Assembly (NCBI GenBank): GCA_028284345.1
Contig: JANQRY010000010.1
Coordinates: 186,001-250,000, forward strand
Direction: 5' to 3'
Length of the DNA stretch: 64,000 nt
Origin: Hyphococcus sp.
GTDB taxonomy: Bacteria; Pseudomonadota; Alphaproteobacteria; Caulobacterales; Parvularculaceae
Positions 7,686-16,743 of this stretch are shown in pieces. Within the stretch, counting starts at the first letter, position 1. Each line of letters begins with the position of its first letter. The notes beneath the pieces were generated by a model that saw nothing but the letters and a program-made list of their open reading frames with translations, made no database searches and had not been told where the DNA came from. The position numbers and the translations under genes are program-made.

Positions 7686-9692
7686 ATGAACGCCGGAACC
7701 CCCCATGGCGCTGTACGCTGCGCCGCCATCGTCGGCCCTCAGGGCGCAGGCAAAACAACGCTTCTGAAGGCGCTTATGGAAAGGGCCGGCGCGAAAACGC
7801 CGGCCCTTGATGCATCCGCCGAGGCGAAATCCTTTCACATGACGACGGAGCCGAATTTCGCCGCCTGCGAATTTCTCGGCGATCAATGGTCCTTCATTGA
7901 TTGCCCCGGATCGTCCGAACTTTTTTCCGCGAGCCTGCCGGTCATGGCGTCCGCGGACATTGTCGTCCTCGTCGCGGAACCCGACGCAGACCGCGCCGCG
8001 AGCCTTGGCGGATATTTTCGTTATCTCGACGATCACAAAATTCCCCACGTCCTCTTCGTTAACCGTATCGACGAAATGCAGACGCGCGTGCGCGATCTGC
8101 TGGAAACGTTGCAGGGCTTTTCCGACCGCCCGCTTGTCCTGCGGCAATCGCCGATCCGCGACGGCGATCAGGTCGTCGGCGCCGTTGATCTCGTTTCCGA
8201 GCGGGCGTGGAAGTACCGCGAAGGAAAGCAATCGGAACTCATCGAAATCCCCGACGCTGCTAAGGAGCGCGAGGCGGAAGCGCGCGAAGTCATGCTCGAC
8301 GCTGTCGCCGACTTTGACGACAATCTCATGGAGCAGATTCTCGAAGACAAAACGCCGCCCAGCGACGAGATTTACGAATTGATGGCCGAAGAGTTGCGCG
8401 AGGACATGGTCGTGCCGGTGATGCTCGGATCGGCGGCCCATGGCAACGGCGTGACGCGACTTTTAAAACTGCTGCGCCATGAGGCGCCGGATGTCGGCGC
8501 GACGGCCGCACGCCGCGGCCTCAACGGCGCGGCGACGGCCGCCTCGGTCATCCGCACCGCCCATGTTCCGCATACGGGCAAGCTGTCGGTGCTGCGCGTC
8601 TGGTCCGGCGGCGTCAAGAACGGCGACTCTATCGACGGCGGCCGCGTCACCGGTCTTCTCGCGCTCAATGGCGACAAACGCGACAAAGTCGACGCCGCGA
8701 CGGCGGGCGCTGTTGTCGGTCTGGCGCGCATGGACGAATTGAACTCTGGTGATCTCATCGTTGACGGCAAGATCAACCCCGGCGACGCCGCCGTTGAAAG
8801 CACGCAAGCCGTCTATTCGCTGTCCATCCGGCCGAAAAACGAAAAGGACGACGTCAAGCTTTCGGCATCGCTGCAAAAACTGTCGGAAGAAGACCCGTCC
8901 CTGACGGCGGAGCGACGCCAGGAAACGGCGGAACTGTTATTGCGCGGCCAGGGCGACATTCATCTGCGCCTCGCGGCGGCGAAACTCAAAAACCAGTATA
9001 ATGTGGAAATTGAAACGTCGCCGCCAAAACCGTCCTATCGGGAAACGATCCGCGGCGCGACGGATCATCATGCGCGTCACAAGAAACAAAGCGGCGGACA
9101 CGGACAGTTCGCCGACATCAAGGTGAAGGTCGCCCCCGCCGCACGCGGCGCCGGGTTTTCTTTCGACGAAGTGATCCACGGCGGGTCGGTGCCGAAACAG
9201 TTCATCCCGGCCGTCGAAGCCGGCGTCAAGGAAGGCCTCAACGAAGGCCCGCTCGGATTTCCTGTGGTCGATCTCGCAGTGACGCTCCATGACGGCCAGC
9301 ACCACCCGGTCGACTCCAACGAGATGTCGTTCAAACTGGCCGGCCGACAGGCCATGCGCGAGGCGTTGCCCGAATGCGATCCGGTCCTGCTGGAGCCGAT
9401 CTTCAAGACCGAAATCCACACGCCGTCGGAACATACGAGCAAGGTGCATGGCGTCATCAGCGGCCGGCGCGGGCAGATTCTTGGCTTTGACGCCCGCGAA
9501 GGCTGGCCCGGCTGGGATACGGTGACGGCGATGATGCCGGAGCCCGGTCTTGCGGACCTGATCATTGAACTGCGCTCGCTCAGTCAGGGCGCGGCGACCT
9601 TCACCGCCGAGTTTGATCACTATCAGGAACTCTTCGGCAAGGACGCGGAAAAGATCGTGCTCGAACGCAAGGCGGAGAAAGAAGCCGGTTGA
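7686..9692 (+). CDS. Elongation factor G paralogue (translational GTPase)
   Basis: 668 residues from the ATG at 7686, supported by AGGAGAT about 9 nt upstream; the frame is open further upstream but without homology. GTPase motifs: P-loop GPQGAGKT at 17-24, DCPG at 72-75, and NRID at 126-129 replacing the usual NKMD. Domain IV (GGSVPKQFIPAVEAGVKEG) and domain V follow as in EF-G. It is somewhat shorter than the canonical factor and is not in a str operon, so it fits the EF-G-like paralogue group found beside FusA in many proteobacteria. It may act in a specialised translation or recycling role; that is inference. Confidence 0.88.
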   Translation: MNAGTPHGAVRCAAIVGPQGAGKTTLLKALMERAGAKTPALDASAEAKSFHMTTEPNFAACEFLGDQWSFIDCPGSSELFSASLPVMASADIVVLVAEPDADRAASLGGYFRYLDDHKIPHVLFVNRIDEMQTRVRDLLETLQGFSDRPLVLRQSPIRDGDQVVGAVDLVSERAWKYREGKQSELIEIPDAAKEREAEAREVMLDAVADFDDNLMEQILEDKTPPSDEIYELMAEELREDMVVPVMLGSAAHGNGVTRLLKLLRHEAPDVGATAARRGLNGAATAASVIRTAHVPHTGKLSVLRVWSGGVKNGDSIDGGRVTGLLALNGDKRDKVDAATAGAVVGLARMDELNSGDLIVDGKINPGDAAVESTQAVYSLSIRPKNEKDDVKLSASLQKLSEEDPSLTAERRQETAELLLRGQGDIHLRLAAAKLKNQYNVEIETSPPKPSYRETIRGATDHHARHKKQSGGHGQFADIKVKVAPAARGAGFSFDEVIHGGSVPKQFIPAVEAGVKEGLNEGPLGFPVVDLAVTLHDGQHHPVDSNEMSFKLAGRQAMREALPECDPVLLEPIFKTEIHTPSEHTSKVHGVISGRRGQILGFDAREGWPGWDTVTAMMPEPGLADLIIELRSLSQGAATFTAEFDHYQELFGKDAEKIVLERKAEKEAG

Positions 9693-9760
9693 TCTGACAT
9701 TCGCAGGTAGGCGGTCGTTGTCGCGGTGCCGCCGCTTTAAACCCCGCGCCTGATCGGCGA

Positions 9761-9789
9761 AGCGCCGCGACGCCTCGTTGCGCGGCGCT
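9761..9789 (+). terminator. Hairpin downstream of the EF-G paralogue
   Basis: AGCGCCGCG/CGCGGCGCT, a 9-bp perfect stem with an 11-nt loop. It has no immediate U-tract (TTTT comes about 9 nt later), so terminator strength is uncertain. Confidence 0.4.
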
Positions 9790-9926
9790 GGCGGGCGTTT
9801 TCCCGCAGCCCTCTCGTTTTGTTTCGCCTCGCCGTCACATATCCGTGGCAGCCTGATCCCCGTTTGCGCACCGGGCGCCCGCCTCTTAAAACAGCGGCTG
9901 CCAGTCATGAGGAATGTTGTCCCCCC

Positions 9927-11459
9927 GTGTTGAAAAGACTTTCCGTCGCCGCCCTGCCCCTTCTCGCCGCCTGCGCGACCGTTGAAACCGTCATCAGCCC
10001 CGAATCGCGCGCAGCCAAAGTCGCGCCGCCCGCTGCGACCGGCGACGCCTGGTTCGACGCAGGCCAGCAGGCCCTCTATGAGCGCAAAACCCGCAAGGCG
10101 CCGAAGAGCCGCGCAAAGAATGTCATTCTGTTCATCGGCGACGGCATGGACATCAACACGGCGACGGCGGCGCGCATCTATGACGGACAAACGCGGGGCG
10201 AGCCGGGCGAGGAAAACAGCCTGTCATTCGACAGCTTTCCGTATACGGCGTTTTCAAAAACCTACACGACAAACTTTCAGGTCGCCGACTCCGCCGGCAC
10301 GGCCTCGGCCATGACCACCGGCGTCAAAACACGCTCCGGCGTCATTGCCGTCAACAAAGACGTCGAACGCGGCGACTGCGCCGGCGCCCTTGCCGGCGCC
10401 GTAACGACAATTGCCGAACGCGCCGAAGAGGCGGGGCTCGCGACCGGCGTCGTTTCCACCGCAGCGATTACCCACGCAACGCCCGCCAGCGCCTACGCCC
10501 ATAGCGCAGAACGCGGCTGGGACGTCGATGCGGAGATGCCAGATGAGGCGAAAGCCGCCGGCTGCCGCGATATTGCGCGCCAGCTTATCGAGTTCAATCA
10601 CGGCGACGGCGTCGACATTGCCCTTGGCGGCGGGCGCGCGCATTTCATTCCCGCCGCATCGGCCGATCCCGAATACCCGGAGCAAAAGGGCGCGCGCGCC
10701 GACGGTCGCGATCTGACCGCAGAATGGACCGCGAAGTCGACGGCCCACGCCTATGTCTGGAATCGCGCGGACTTCAATGCCGCCGGCGCCGATCAAAAAC
10801 TGCTCGGGCTGTTTGAACCGGATCATATGCAATTCGAAGCCGACCGGCCCGACGACGGCGCCGGCGAGCCGTCTCTTGCCGCCATGACAGCAAAAGCTAT
10901 CGCCGCTTTGTCGGCCAACGAAAAGGGATACTTCCTGATGGTCGAAGCCGGCCGTATCGATCACGCCCATCACGGCGGCAACGCCTTTCGCGCGCTGAAA
11001 GACACGCAAGCCTATTCGGAGGCCGTGCGCGTCGCACGCGAGATGACGAGCGAGGACGACACGCTGATCATCGTCACGGCCGATCACGGTCACACCATGG
11101 CCATCGCCGGCTATTCCCGCCGCGGCGCCGATGTTCTGGGCCTCAGCGTTTACGCCGGCGATGACGGCAAAGACGCGCCGATCCTCGCCGCCGATGAAAA
11201 ACCCTACACGACCCTCGGCTATATCAATGGCCCCGGTTCGGTCTTCGCCGGGGACGCGGACTTATCGGAAGGCCGTCCAGAACCGGAAGCAGCGAGCGAC
11301 AAGAACCATCGCCAGCAGGCGCTCGTGCCGCTGCGGTCGGAAACCCACGGCGGACAGGACGTTCCCGTCTATGCGTCGGGACCCAATGCCCATCTCGTCA
11401 GCGGCGTGATGGAACAAAACGTCATCTATCACATCATGGCCGACGCGCTGGGGCTTTGA
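9927..11459 (+). CDS. Alkaline phosphatase, lipoprotein form
   Basis: About 510 residues of the PhoA-type alkaline phosphatase family. VILFIGDGMD (about 67-75) carries the first metal-binding Asp, DSAGTA (121-126) the catalytic Ser, THATPA a further metal site, VEAGRIDHAHH and VTADHGHTM the zinc ligands, and ETHGGQD the final His. The preferred start is GTG 9927 (or TTG 9930), because it gives a short lipoprotein signal with lipobox LAAC at 13-16. The frame is open to an ATG at 9819, but that adds an unlikely charged leader. It should release phosphate from esters in the periplasm or on the outer membrane. No Pho box was identified. It faces ilvE convergently with a 6-nt gap. Confidence 0.92.
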   Translation: MLKRLSVAALPLLAACATVETVISPESRAAKVAPPAATGDAWFDAGQQALYERKTRKAPKSRAKNVILFIGDGMDINTATAARIYDGQTRGEPGEENSLSFDSFPYTAFSKTYTTNFQVADSAGTASAMTTGVKTRSGVIAVNKDVERGDCAGALAGAVTTIAERAEEAGLATGVVSTAAITHATPASAYAHSAERGWDVDAEMPDEAKAAGCRDIARQLIEFNHGDGVDIALGGGRAHFIPAASADPEYPEQKGARADGRDLTAEWTAKSTAHAYVWNRADFNAAGADQKLLGLFEPDHMQFEADRPDDGAGEPSLAAMTAKAIAALSANEKGYFLMVEAGRIDHAHHGGNAFRALKDTQAYSEAVRVAREMTSEDDTLIIVTADHGHTMAIAGYSRRGADVLGLSVYAGDDGKDAPILAADEKPYTTLGYINGPGSVFAGDADLSEGRPEPEAASDKNHRQQALVPLRSETHGGQDVPVYASGPNAHLVSGVMEQNVIYHIMADALGL

Positions 11460-11465
11460 CCCGGC

Positions 11466-12389
11466 CTATCCGACGGGATCGAGCCAGCCCCATTCGTCTT
11501 CGGTTTCCCCGGTGAAGAGGCCGAAGAAAGCGCGCTGGATCTGCTTGGTGATCGGAAAATCCGGCTGGTTCACGGGCAGTTTGTCGACCGAGCGCACGGG
11601 CGTCACTTCCGCCGCCGTGCCGGTCATGAAAATCTCGTCGGCCGAATAAAGCGCTTCGCGCGGGACCGGCTGCTCCACCACCTCAAAGCCGATCTTCTTG
11701 GCGAGCGTCATGACGGCGTCGCGGGTGATGCCCTTCAGGATCGACGCCGCGGCGGGCGGCGTGACAATGCGGCCGTCCGTGATGACGAACAGGTTCTCGC
11801 CGGCGCCCTCCGACACGGTGCCGTCATGGGCAAGCCCGATGCCCTCCGCAAATCCGTGATCCTTTGCTTCCATGGAAACGAGCCGCGAAGACAGGTAATT
11901 GCCCCCCGCCTTGACGCCTGCGGGCACGGTGCCCGGCGCCATGCGCCGCCAGCTCGACACCATGGCGTCGACGCCGTTGTTGAGGCCCTCCTCGCCGAGA
12001 TAGGCGCCCCAGGGAAACGCGGCGATGGCGATGTCGGATTTCACCGCCGTCGAGGACGGCCCCATCTCGCCATAGCCGAGAAAGGCGACCGGGCGGATAT
12101 AGGCGGACGCCAGCCCGTTCTCGCGCACGACGTCGCGGCAGGCCTGCATGATCTCCTCGACGGAATGGGGCATGCCGATGCGATAGACCCGGGCGGAGAA
12201 GAAGAACCGCTCAATATGCTCGCGATTGCGGAACACGCAGACGCCTTTGTGTTTCGTCTCATAGGCGCGCATGCCCTCGAACACGGAGGTGCCGTAATGG
12301 ATGGCGTGGGTCAGGACGTGGGTCGTGGCGTCCGCCCACGGGATCATTTCGCCATTGCGCCAAATGTGTTTGACTTCCTGGATCGGCAT
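11466..12389 (-). CDS. ilvE: Branched-chain amino acid aminotransferase
   Basis: 307-residue PLP enzyme that transfers the amino group between glutamate and the keto acids of Leu, Ile and Val in the cytoplasm. The fold-type IV signature is close to E. coli IlvE: catalytic Lys160 in VKAGGNYLSS, then VSEGAGENLF, ILKGITRDAV, FMTGTAAEVTPVRSVD, and a C-terminal FFGLFTGETED. AGGGAAG 5 nt upstream of the ATG is a good ribosome site. It is divergent from mazG. Confidence 0.97.
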   Translation of the reverse strand: MPIQEVKHIWRNGEMIPWADATTHVLTHAIHYGTSVFEGMRAYETKHKGVCVFRNREHIERFFFSARVYRIGMPHSVEEIMQACRDVVRENGLASAYIRPVAFLGYGEMGPSSTAVKSDIAIAAFPWGAYLGEEGLNNGVDAMVSSWRRMAPGTVPAGVKAGGNYLSSRLVSMEAKDHGFAEGIGLAHDGTVSEGAGENLFVITDGRIVTPPAAASILKGITRDAVMTLAKKIGFEVVEQPVPREALYSADEIFMTGTAAEVTPVRSVDKLPVNQPDFPITKQIQRAFFGLFTGETEDEWGWLDPVG

Positions 12390-12494
12390 CGTTCTTCCCT
12401 AAGTTCTTATGCGCCCCCGATGGGGCTTGCGTCTGTATGACGTCGGCGGGCAAAAATAGCAAAACTCCTGAAGGTTCCAAGACAAAGGACTGGC

Positions 12495-13283
12495 ATGAAA
12501 GGCGAAAATCAAGACGCTGCGCGCGCGATTCTTGCGCTGATCGATGTGATGGCCCGATTGCGGTCGCCTGACGGCGGCTGTCCCTGGGATCTCGAACAGA
12601 ATTTCCGGACCATCGCGCCCTATACGATTGAAGAGGCCTACGAAGTCGCCGACGCGATCGAGCGGGGCGACATGGCGGGGCTCAGGGACGAGCTTGGGGA
12701 CCTCCTGTTTCAGACGGTGTTCCACGCGCGCATGGCCGAGGAAGACGGGCTCTTTGACTTCGCCGATGTGGCGCGCGCCATTGCCGACAAGATGATCCGG
12801 CGCCACCCCCATGTCTTTGGCGGCGCGGATACGCGGGACGCCGATCAACAGACCGCCGCCTGGGAAGATCAGAAGGTCGAGGAGCGCGCCGCCAAGGGTC
12901 ATCAATCCCTGCTCGACGACGTGCCGGCGGGCCTGCCCGGGCTGACGCGCGCGGTCAAACTGCAAAAGCGCGCCGCCCGCGTCGGCTTTGACTGGCCGCA
13001 AGCGAAGGACGTGCTCGCCAAGATCAACGAAGAAACGGCCGAACTCGCCGAAGCCATGGACGCAAAAAACGCCGACAAGATCGAAGAGGAGTTCGGCGAC
13101 GTCCTATTCGTCCTCGCCAATCTGTCGCGACACTTAAAAGTCGACCCGGAAACGGCGCTGCGCCGGACGAACGAAAAATTCATCCGCCGCTTTCGCCACA
13201 TCGAAGAAAGCCTCGGCGAGCGTCTCGCCGAGGCCGGTCTTGATGAGATGGAAGCGCTGTGGACGGAGGCGAAGCAGCGCTAG
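12495..13283 (+). CDS. mazG: Nucleoside triphosphate pyrophosphohydrolase MazG
   Basis: 262 residues with two tandem MazG domains. The N-terminal half has the CPWD motif (GGCPWDLEQNF) and the metal-binding EEAYE...ELGDLLFQ set. The C-terminal half repeats it with NEETAELAEAMD...EEFGDVLFVLANL. It hydrolyses (d)NTPs to NMP and pyrophosphate, cleaning the nucleotide pool and modulating starvation responses in E. coli. Its last 4 nt overlap the end of the convergent gene at 13280-13933. Confidence 0.96.
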   Translation: MKGENQDAARAILALIDVMARLRSPDGGCPWDLEQNFRTIAPYTIEEAYEVADAIERGDMAGLRDELGDLLFQTVFHARMAEEDGLFDFADVARAIADKMIRRHPHVFGGADTRDADQQTAAWEDQKVEERAAKGHQSLLDDVPAGLPGLTRAVKLQKRAARVGFDWPQAKDVLAKINEETAELAEAMDAKNADKIEEEFGDVLFVLANLSRHLKVDPETALRRTNEKFIRRFRHIEESLGERLAEAGLDEMEALWTEAKQR

Positions 13284-13933
13284 GGCGCAAGAGTTTGAAG
13301 CGCGGCGAATTCCTGCGGCTCGTCAACGAGAACATAGGTCAGTTCCTCGCCGTCGACGGTGAAATTGGAGCCGACCCAGCGTTCGCCGTCATACCAGAGG
13401 TTCAGCGCCAGCGTGCCCACAAGCTGATACTGCACCGCTGGCCGGTCGTGCGGCGCGCGCGTTTCGCCGATCCGGGACGTCGTGATGTCGAGGATTTCGC
13501 CCGTCTGCGTGTTGATCATGGCGTCGGCGCGGACAAGGTCCTTGTCCCAGTAACTCGACGGCATGGCGCCCTCAGGCGCCGGCCCCTGATAGCCTGACCC
13601 GTCAATCAGCAGCTCTTCGCCATAGCGTTTGGCGTCGACGAATTCCCGGTCTCCATTGTTGTTCGTCTCGCTGACCAGGGACACCAGCGTCTCGCCGTTC
13701 CAGATTTCGGTCGAGTCATGCTCATATTTGAACAGCGTGATCGGCCCGAGGCCGACCTTCATTTCGATCCGCGTATCGACCCGGGCCCCCGCCTCGGTCG
13801 GGGTGACGTCGACGGCGTGGTAACCGATTACCTTGCCTTTACGTTCGATTAGAAATTTTGCATCGAGATCGCGCGCCGCCGCTGGCATGGTGAGACCAAC
13901 CAGCAAAGCGCCTGCTACTACCCAACTTCTCAT
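13280..13933 (-). CDS. Exported DUF6134-like protein
   Basis: 217 residues with a signal peptide at about 1-20 (cleavage after PAAA). The mature part is beta-rich, with repeated YKY/WNGETLVSL-type strands and SRIGETRAPHDRPAVQYQL near the C-terminus. It resembles uncharacterised periplasmic proteins annotated DUF6134; no catalytic motif is evident. It ends convergently with mazG and is divergent from cysK. Function unknown. Confidence 0.75.
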   Translation of the reverse strand: MRSWVVAGALLVGLTMPAAARDLDAKFLIERKGKVIGYHAVDVTPTEAGARVDTRIEMKVGLGPITLFKYEHDSTEIWNGETLVSLVSETNNNGDREFVDAKRYGEELLIDGSGYQGPAPEGAMPSSYWDKDLVRADAMINTQTGEILDITTSRIGETRAPHDRPAVQYQLVGTLALNLWYDGERWVGSNFTVDGEELTYVLVDEPQEFAALQTLAP

Positions 13934-14049
13934 GCTTGTGCTCTGAATTTGCTACCCAAAAAGGCTACGTGTCGGCGCCGCGGCCGGATCACCCTCACGG
14001 CCTAAACACATAAGATTTCGCGGAAATTGCCGCCCAAAGGACAAAACTG

Positions 14050-15051
14050 GTGAAATTTTCGGAAAACCCCATCGATCTGATTGGCGACACGCCCCTCATT
14101 CGCCTGAAGCGCGCCTCCGAGGAGACGGGCTGCACGATTCTCGGCAAGGCGGAGTTTTTGAACCCGGGCCAGTCGGTGAAAGACCGGGCCGCGCTCGGCA
14201 TAATCCGCGACGCGGAGAAACGGGGCGCCCTTCGGCCCGGCGGCGTCATTGTCGAGGGCACGGCCGGGAACACCGGCATCGGCCTCGCCATGGTCAGCGC
14301 CATTCTCGGCTATCGGGTGAAAATCGTGGTCCCGCGCACCCAGAGCGAGGAAAAGAAGATCGCCATCCGCATGCTTGGCGCCGAACTCATCGAGGTCGAC
14401 GCGGTCCCCTACGCCAACCCCAATAATTACGTTCACTATTCCCGCCGCCTCGCCGAGGAACTCGCCGAGAGCGAACCCAATGGCGCGATCTGGGCCAACC
14501 AGTTCGACAATGTCGCGAACCGGGACATTCACATTGAAACGACCGGTCCCGAGATTTGGGAGCAGACCGACGGCGCGGTCGACGGGTTCACTTGCGCCGT
14601 CGGCACGGGCGGCACCGTCGCCGGCGTCGCGACGGCCTTGAAGGCGCGCAACAAGGACGTCGTCTGCGCCGTCTCCGATCCGGGCGGCTCAAAGATCTAT
14701 CAGTGGGTGAAGACCGGCGAGCTGGAGACCGAGGGCGACTCCATCACCGAAGGGATCGGCCAGGGCCGGGTCACCGCCAATCTCGAAGGCGCGGAGATCG
14801 ACGACGCCTTCCGCATTCCGGATAAGGAAATGCTCGATGTCGTCTTTAAGCTGACGATTGAGGAAGGACTGTGTCTCGGCGGCTCGTCCGGCATCAATGT
14901 CGCCGGCGCCATGCGGCTCGCCAAGCAACTCGGGCCGGGACACACGGTCGTGACGATCCTGTGCGACTACGGCAATCGCTATGCGTCAAAACTCTTCAAC
15001 CCGGAGTTCTTGCGCTCAAAGAACCTGCCGACGCCGCCCTGGATGGACTGA
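14050..15051 (+). CDS. cysK: Cysteine synthase A (O-acetylserine sulfhydrylase)
   Basis: 333-residue PLP enzyme making cysteine from O-acetylserine and sulfide. PLP-binding Lys44 lies in NPGQSVKDRAA. The substrate loop is EGTAGNTGIGLA, the phosphate-binding loop is VGTGGTVAGV, and LGGSSGINVAGA follows. The start is GTG with AAAGGA 8 nt upstream. The TAGNTG form and WMD C-terminus (rather than the C-terminal Ile that docks into CysE) leave room for a CysK2- or Cys-M-like variant, but cysteine synthase is secure. Confidence 0.93.
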   Translation: MKFSENPIDLIGDTPLIRLKRASEETGCTILGKAEFLNPGQSVKDRAALGIIRDAEKRGALRPGGVIVEGTAGNTGIGLAMVSAILGYRVKIVVPRTQSEEKKIAIRMLGAELIEVDAVPYANPNNYVHYSRRLAEELAESEPNGAIWANQFDNVANRDIHIETTGPEIWEQTDGAVDGFTCAVGTGGTVAGVATALKARNKDVVCAVSDPGGSKIYQWVKTGELETEGDSITEGIGQGRVTANLEGAEIDDAFRIPDKEMLDVVFKLTIEEGLCLGGSSGINVAGAMRLAKQLGPGHTVVTILCDYGNRYASKLFNPEFLRSKNLPTPPWMD

Positions 15052-15059
15052 CGCGCGCG

Positions 15060-15848
15060 TCAGCCCCAGGCTTGCGTGCATTGCGAATAGGCAACGCCGC
15101 CATCGACGGCGAGCGTATCGCCAACCACATAGTCGCCGGCCCGCGAGGCGAGAAAAACAGCCGTTCCCGCCATGTCCGTGTCGCACCCGATGCGTTTCGC
15201 CGGGATCATTTTCGCCACCTGATCGGGGTCGTCGCGCGTCGCCTTGTTCATGTTCGACGCGAAGGCGCCGGGCGCGATGCCGGAAACGCAGATATCGTCC
15301 TCAATCAACCGCGCCGCCAGGCGCCGGGTCAGATGGATCACGGCCGCTTTCGACGCCTGATAGGCATAGGTTTCCCAAGGGTTGATTTTAATCCCGTCGA
15401 TCGACGCGATGTTGATGACTTTGGACGGCTTGGCGGCGGAGGCCGCCTTTTTGAGCGCGCCATGCATGGCCTGCGTCAGGTAAAACAGCGACTTGACGTT
15501 GAGGTCCATGGTCTTGTCCCAGCCGGCTTCGGGGAACGATTCAAACGGTTCGCCCCAAGCGGCGCCGGCGTTGTTCACAAGAATGTCGATCGCCGCGTCC
15601 TGTTTCGTTACGTCGTCGGCGAATTCGCGGCAGCCGTCGACGGTCGAAATATCATACGGCAAGGAAACACAGGCGCCGATTTTTGAAAGTTCCGCGGCCG
15701 TTTCGTTGCAGGCGTCGGCTTTCCGGGCCGTGATGTAAACTTTGGCGCCCTGCTCGACGAAACCCCGGGCGATCATTTTGCCGATCCCGCGCGATCCGCC
15801 GGTCACGACCGCGACGCGACCTTCAAGCGAGAACAAGTCTTTCATCAT
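15060..15848 (-). CDS. SDR-family oxidoreductase (RhlG/FabG-like)
   Basis: 262-residue short-chain dehydrogenase. Rossmann motif TGGSRGIG at about 17-24, NNAGAAWGEP, and a Ser-Tyr-Lys triad in NIASIDG and YAYQASKAA. The C-terminus DTLAVDGG is typical of the FabG/gluconate 5-dehydrogenase branch. The sequence around ARKADACNETAAELS is closest to RhlG-type beta-ketoacyl reductases that use NADPH. GGAGAGA lies 8 nt before the ATG. It is transcribed after the two small genes to its right (15863-16728), possibly from the same message. Confidence 0.9.
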   Translation of the reverse strand: MMKDLFSLEGRVAVVTGGSRGIGKMIARGFVEQGAKVYITARKADACNETAAELSKIGACVSLPYDISTVDGCREFADDVTKQDAAIDILVNNAGAAWGEPFESFPEAGWDKTMDLNVKSLFYLTQAMHGALKKAASAAKPSKVINIASIDGIKINPWETYAYQASKAAVIHLTRRLAARLIEDDICVSGIAPGAFASNMNKATRDDPDQVAKMIPAKRIGCDTDMAGTAVFLASRAGDYVVGDTLAVDGGVAYSQCTQAWG

Positions 15849-15862
15849 GGCGGCATCTCTCC

Positions 15863-16300
15863 TTATTGCGGCGGGTAGTACCAGAACCGTTTCACCTTGC
15901 CGTCGTCAAACTCATAGACGACGACGGAGGCTTGCGATTTCTTTTCGCCGTCTTCGACCCAGATCGGGCGCTCAATCGCCGTCAGATAGTCGCCGTTGAC
16001 CGTGATCGATTCAAGGCTCGATGACACCTCCGGATAATTCTCGAAATACGCGACCAGTTCCCGATGGAGCTGTTCGGCGCTGTCCGTGACGATGCTGGAC
16101 TGGGTTCCGTTGATCTCGATCCACGTGACATCGTCATGCCAGTAGGCTCGCATTCTATCGGCGTCATGCTTGTTGAACGCCGCCATCAGCCCTTTGACGG
16201 CCTCCACCTGCGGCCCGCTCGCCGCGTCGGGCCGGTTGCGCTCAGCATCCGGCGCACAGGCCGCGACGAAAAGCAGGCACGCCGCGCATATCCATTTCAT
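15863..16300 (-). CDS. NTF2-like (SnoaL-type) lipoprotein
   Basis: 145 residues. MKWICAACLLFVAAC is a lipoprotein signal with a VAAC lipobox at about residue 15. The mature part (LMAAFNKHDADRMRAYWHDDV) is a NTF2-like cone fold as in SnoaL and ketosteroid-isomerase relatives. Some members are enzymes, others bind small lipophilic ligands; no role can be assigned. The start overlaps the end of the upstream gene by 4 nt (ATGA), so the two are co-translated. Confidence 0.8.
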   Translation of the reverse strand: MKWICAACLLFVAACAPDAERNRPDAASGPQVEAVKGLMAAFNKHDADRMRAYWHDDVTWIEINGTQSSIVTDSAEQLHRELVAYFENYPEVSSSLESITVNGDYLTAIERPIWVEDGEKKSQASVVVYEFDDGKVKRFWYYPPQ

Positions 16301-16728
16301 CGCACAACCTGCTTTCTGAATTCTGCGGCGATCGCCGCGAGGAAATCGCCATTTTCAATGCGCTTTTTATCTTCAATCGACCAGTTGTACAGATAGATCC
16401 AACATTCAATCCGATCAGCGCCCATTTCTACGGTGCGCAAAGCGCGTCGATATTCATGAGGCGGCGCGTCCGACGGCGTGCAGCCTTCGAAGACGTCAAG
16501 CCGTTCGACAAAGGCCGGATCGCCGGGGATCTCGAAGACGTCGCCGATCACGCGTTCGGCGCTGTCGTCGGAGTCGACAACCCCCGGATAGCCGCCATTG
16601 TCATAAAGGCGGCCCTGAAACTGCGCCGGACCGATATGGCGCGCACGCTCCATCAGGCCGCCGGCGACGTCGTGTCCGCTTTCTGGCCGCAGCAGGCCGT
16701 AAACGAAGAGATGCTCCGGTTCGCTCAT
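16297..16728 (-). CDS. Gamma-glutamylcyclotransferase/AIG2-like protein
   Basis: 143 residues. LFVYGLLRPESG is the family signature loop binding the gamma-glutamyl moiety, and the downstream ERLDVFEGC carries the expected acidic catalytic residue. FQGRLYDNGGYPGVV is the second conserved block. Members form 5-oxoproline from gamma-glutamyl amines; exact substrate unknown. It lies 15 nt after metG and overlaps the following gene by 4 nt, consistent with one operon starting at metG. Confidence 0.85.
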   Translation of the reverse strand: MSEPEHLFVYGLLRPESGHDVAGGLMERARHIGPAQFQGRLYDNGGYPGVVDSDDSAERVIGDVFEIPGDPAFVERLDVFEGCTPSDAPPHEYRRALRTVEMGADRIECWIYLYNWSIEDKKRIENGDFLAAIAAEFRKQVVR

Positions 16729-16743
16729 CGGTTGTTGCTTCGC

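Noticed and set aside
7500-8441. A 313-codon minus-strand ORF opposite the EF-G paralogue
   Set aside because: Pure antisense shadow caused by GC-rich third positions; no homology, no ribosome site, and the plus strand encodes a clear EF-G.
8937-10190. A 417-codon minus-strand ORF
   Set aside because: Overlaps the EF-G paralogue and alkaline phosphatase on the opposite strand; composition artefact.
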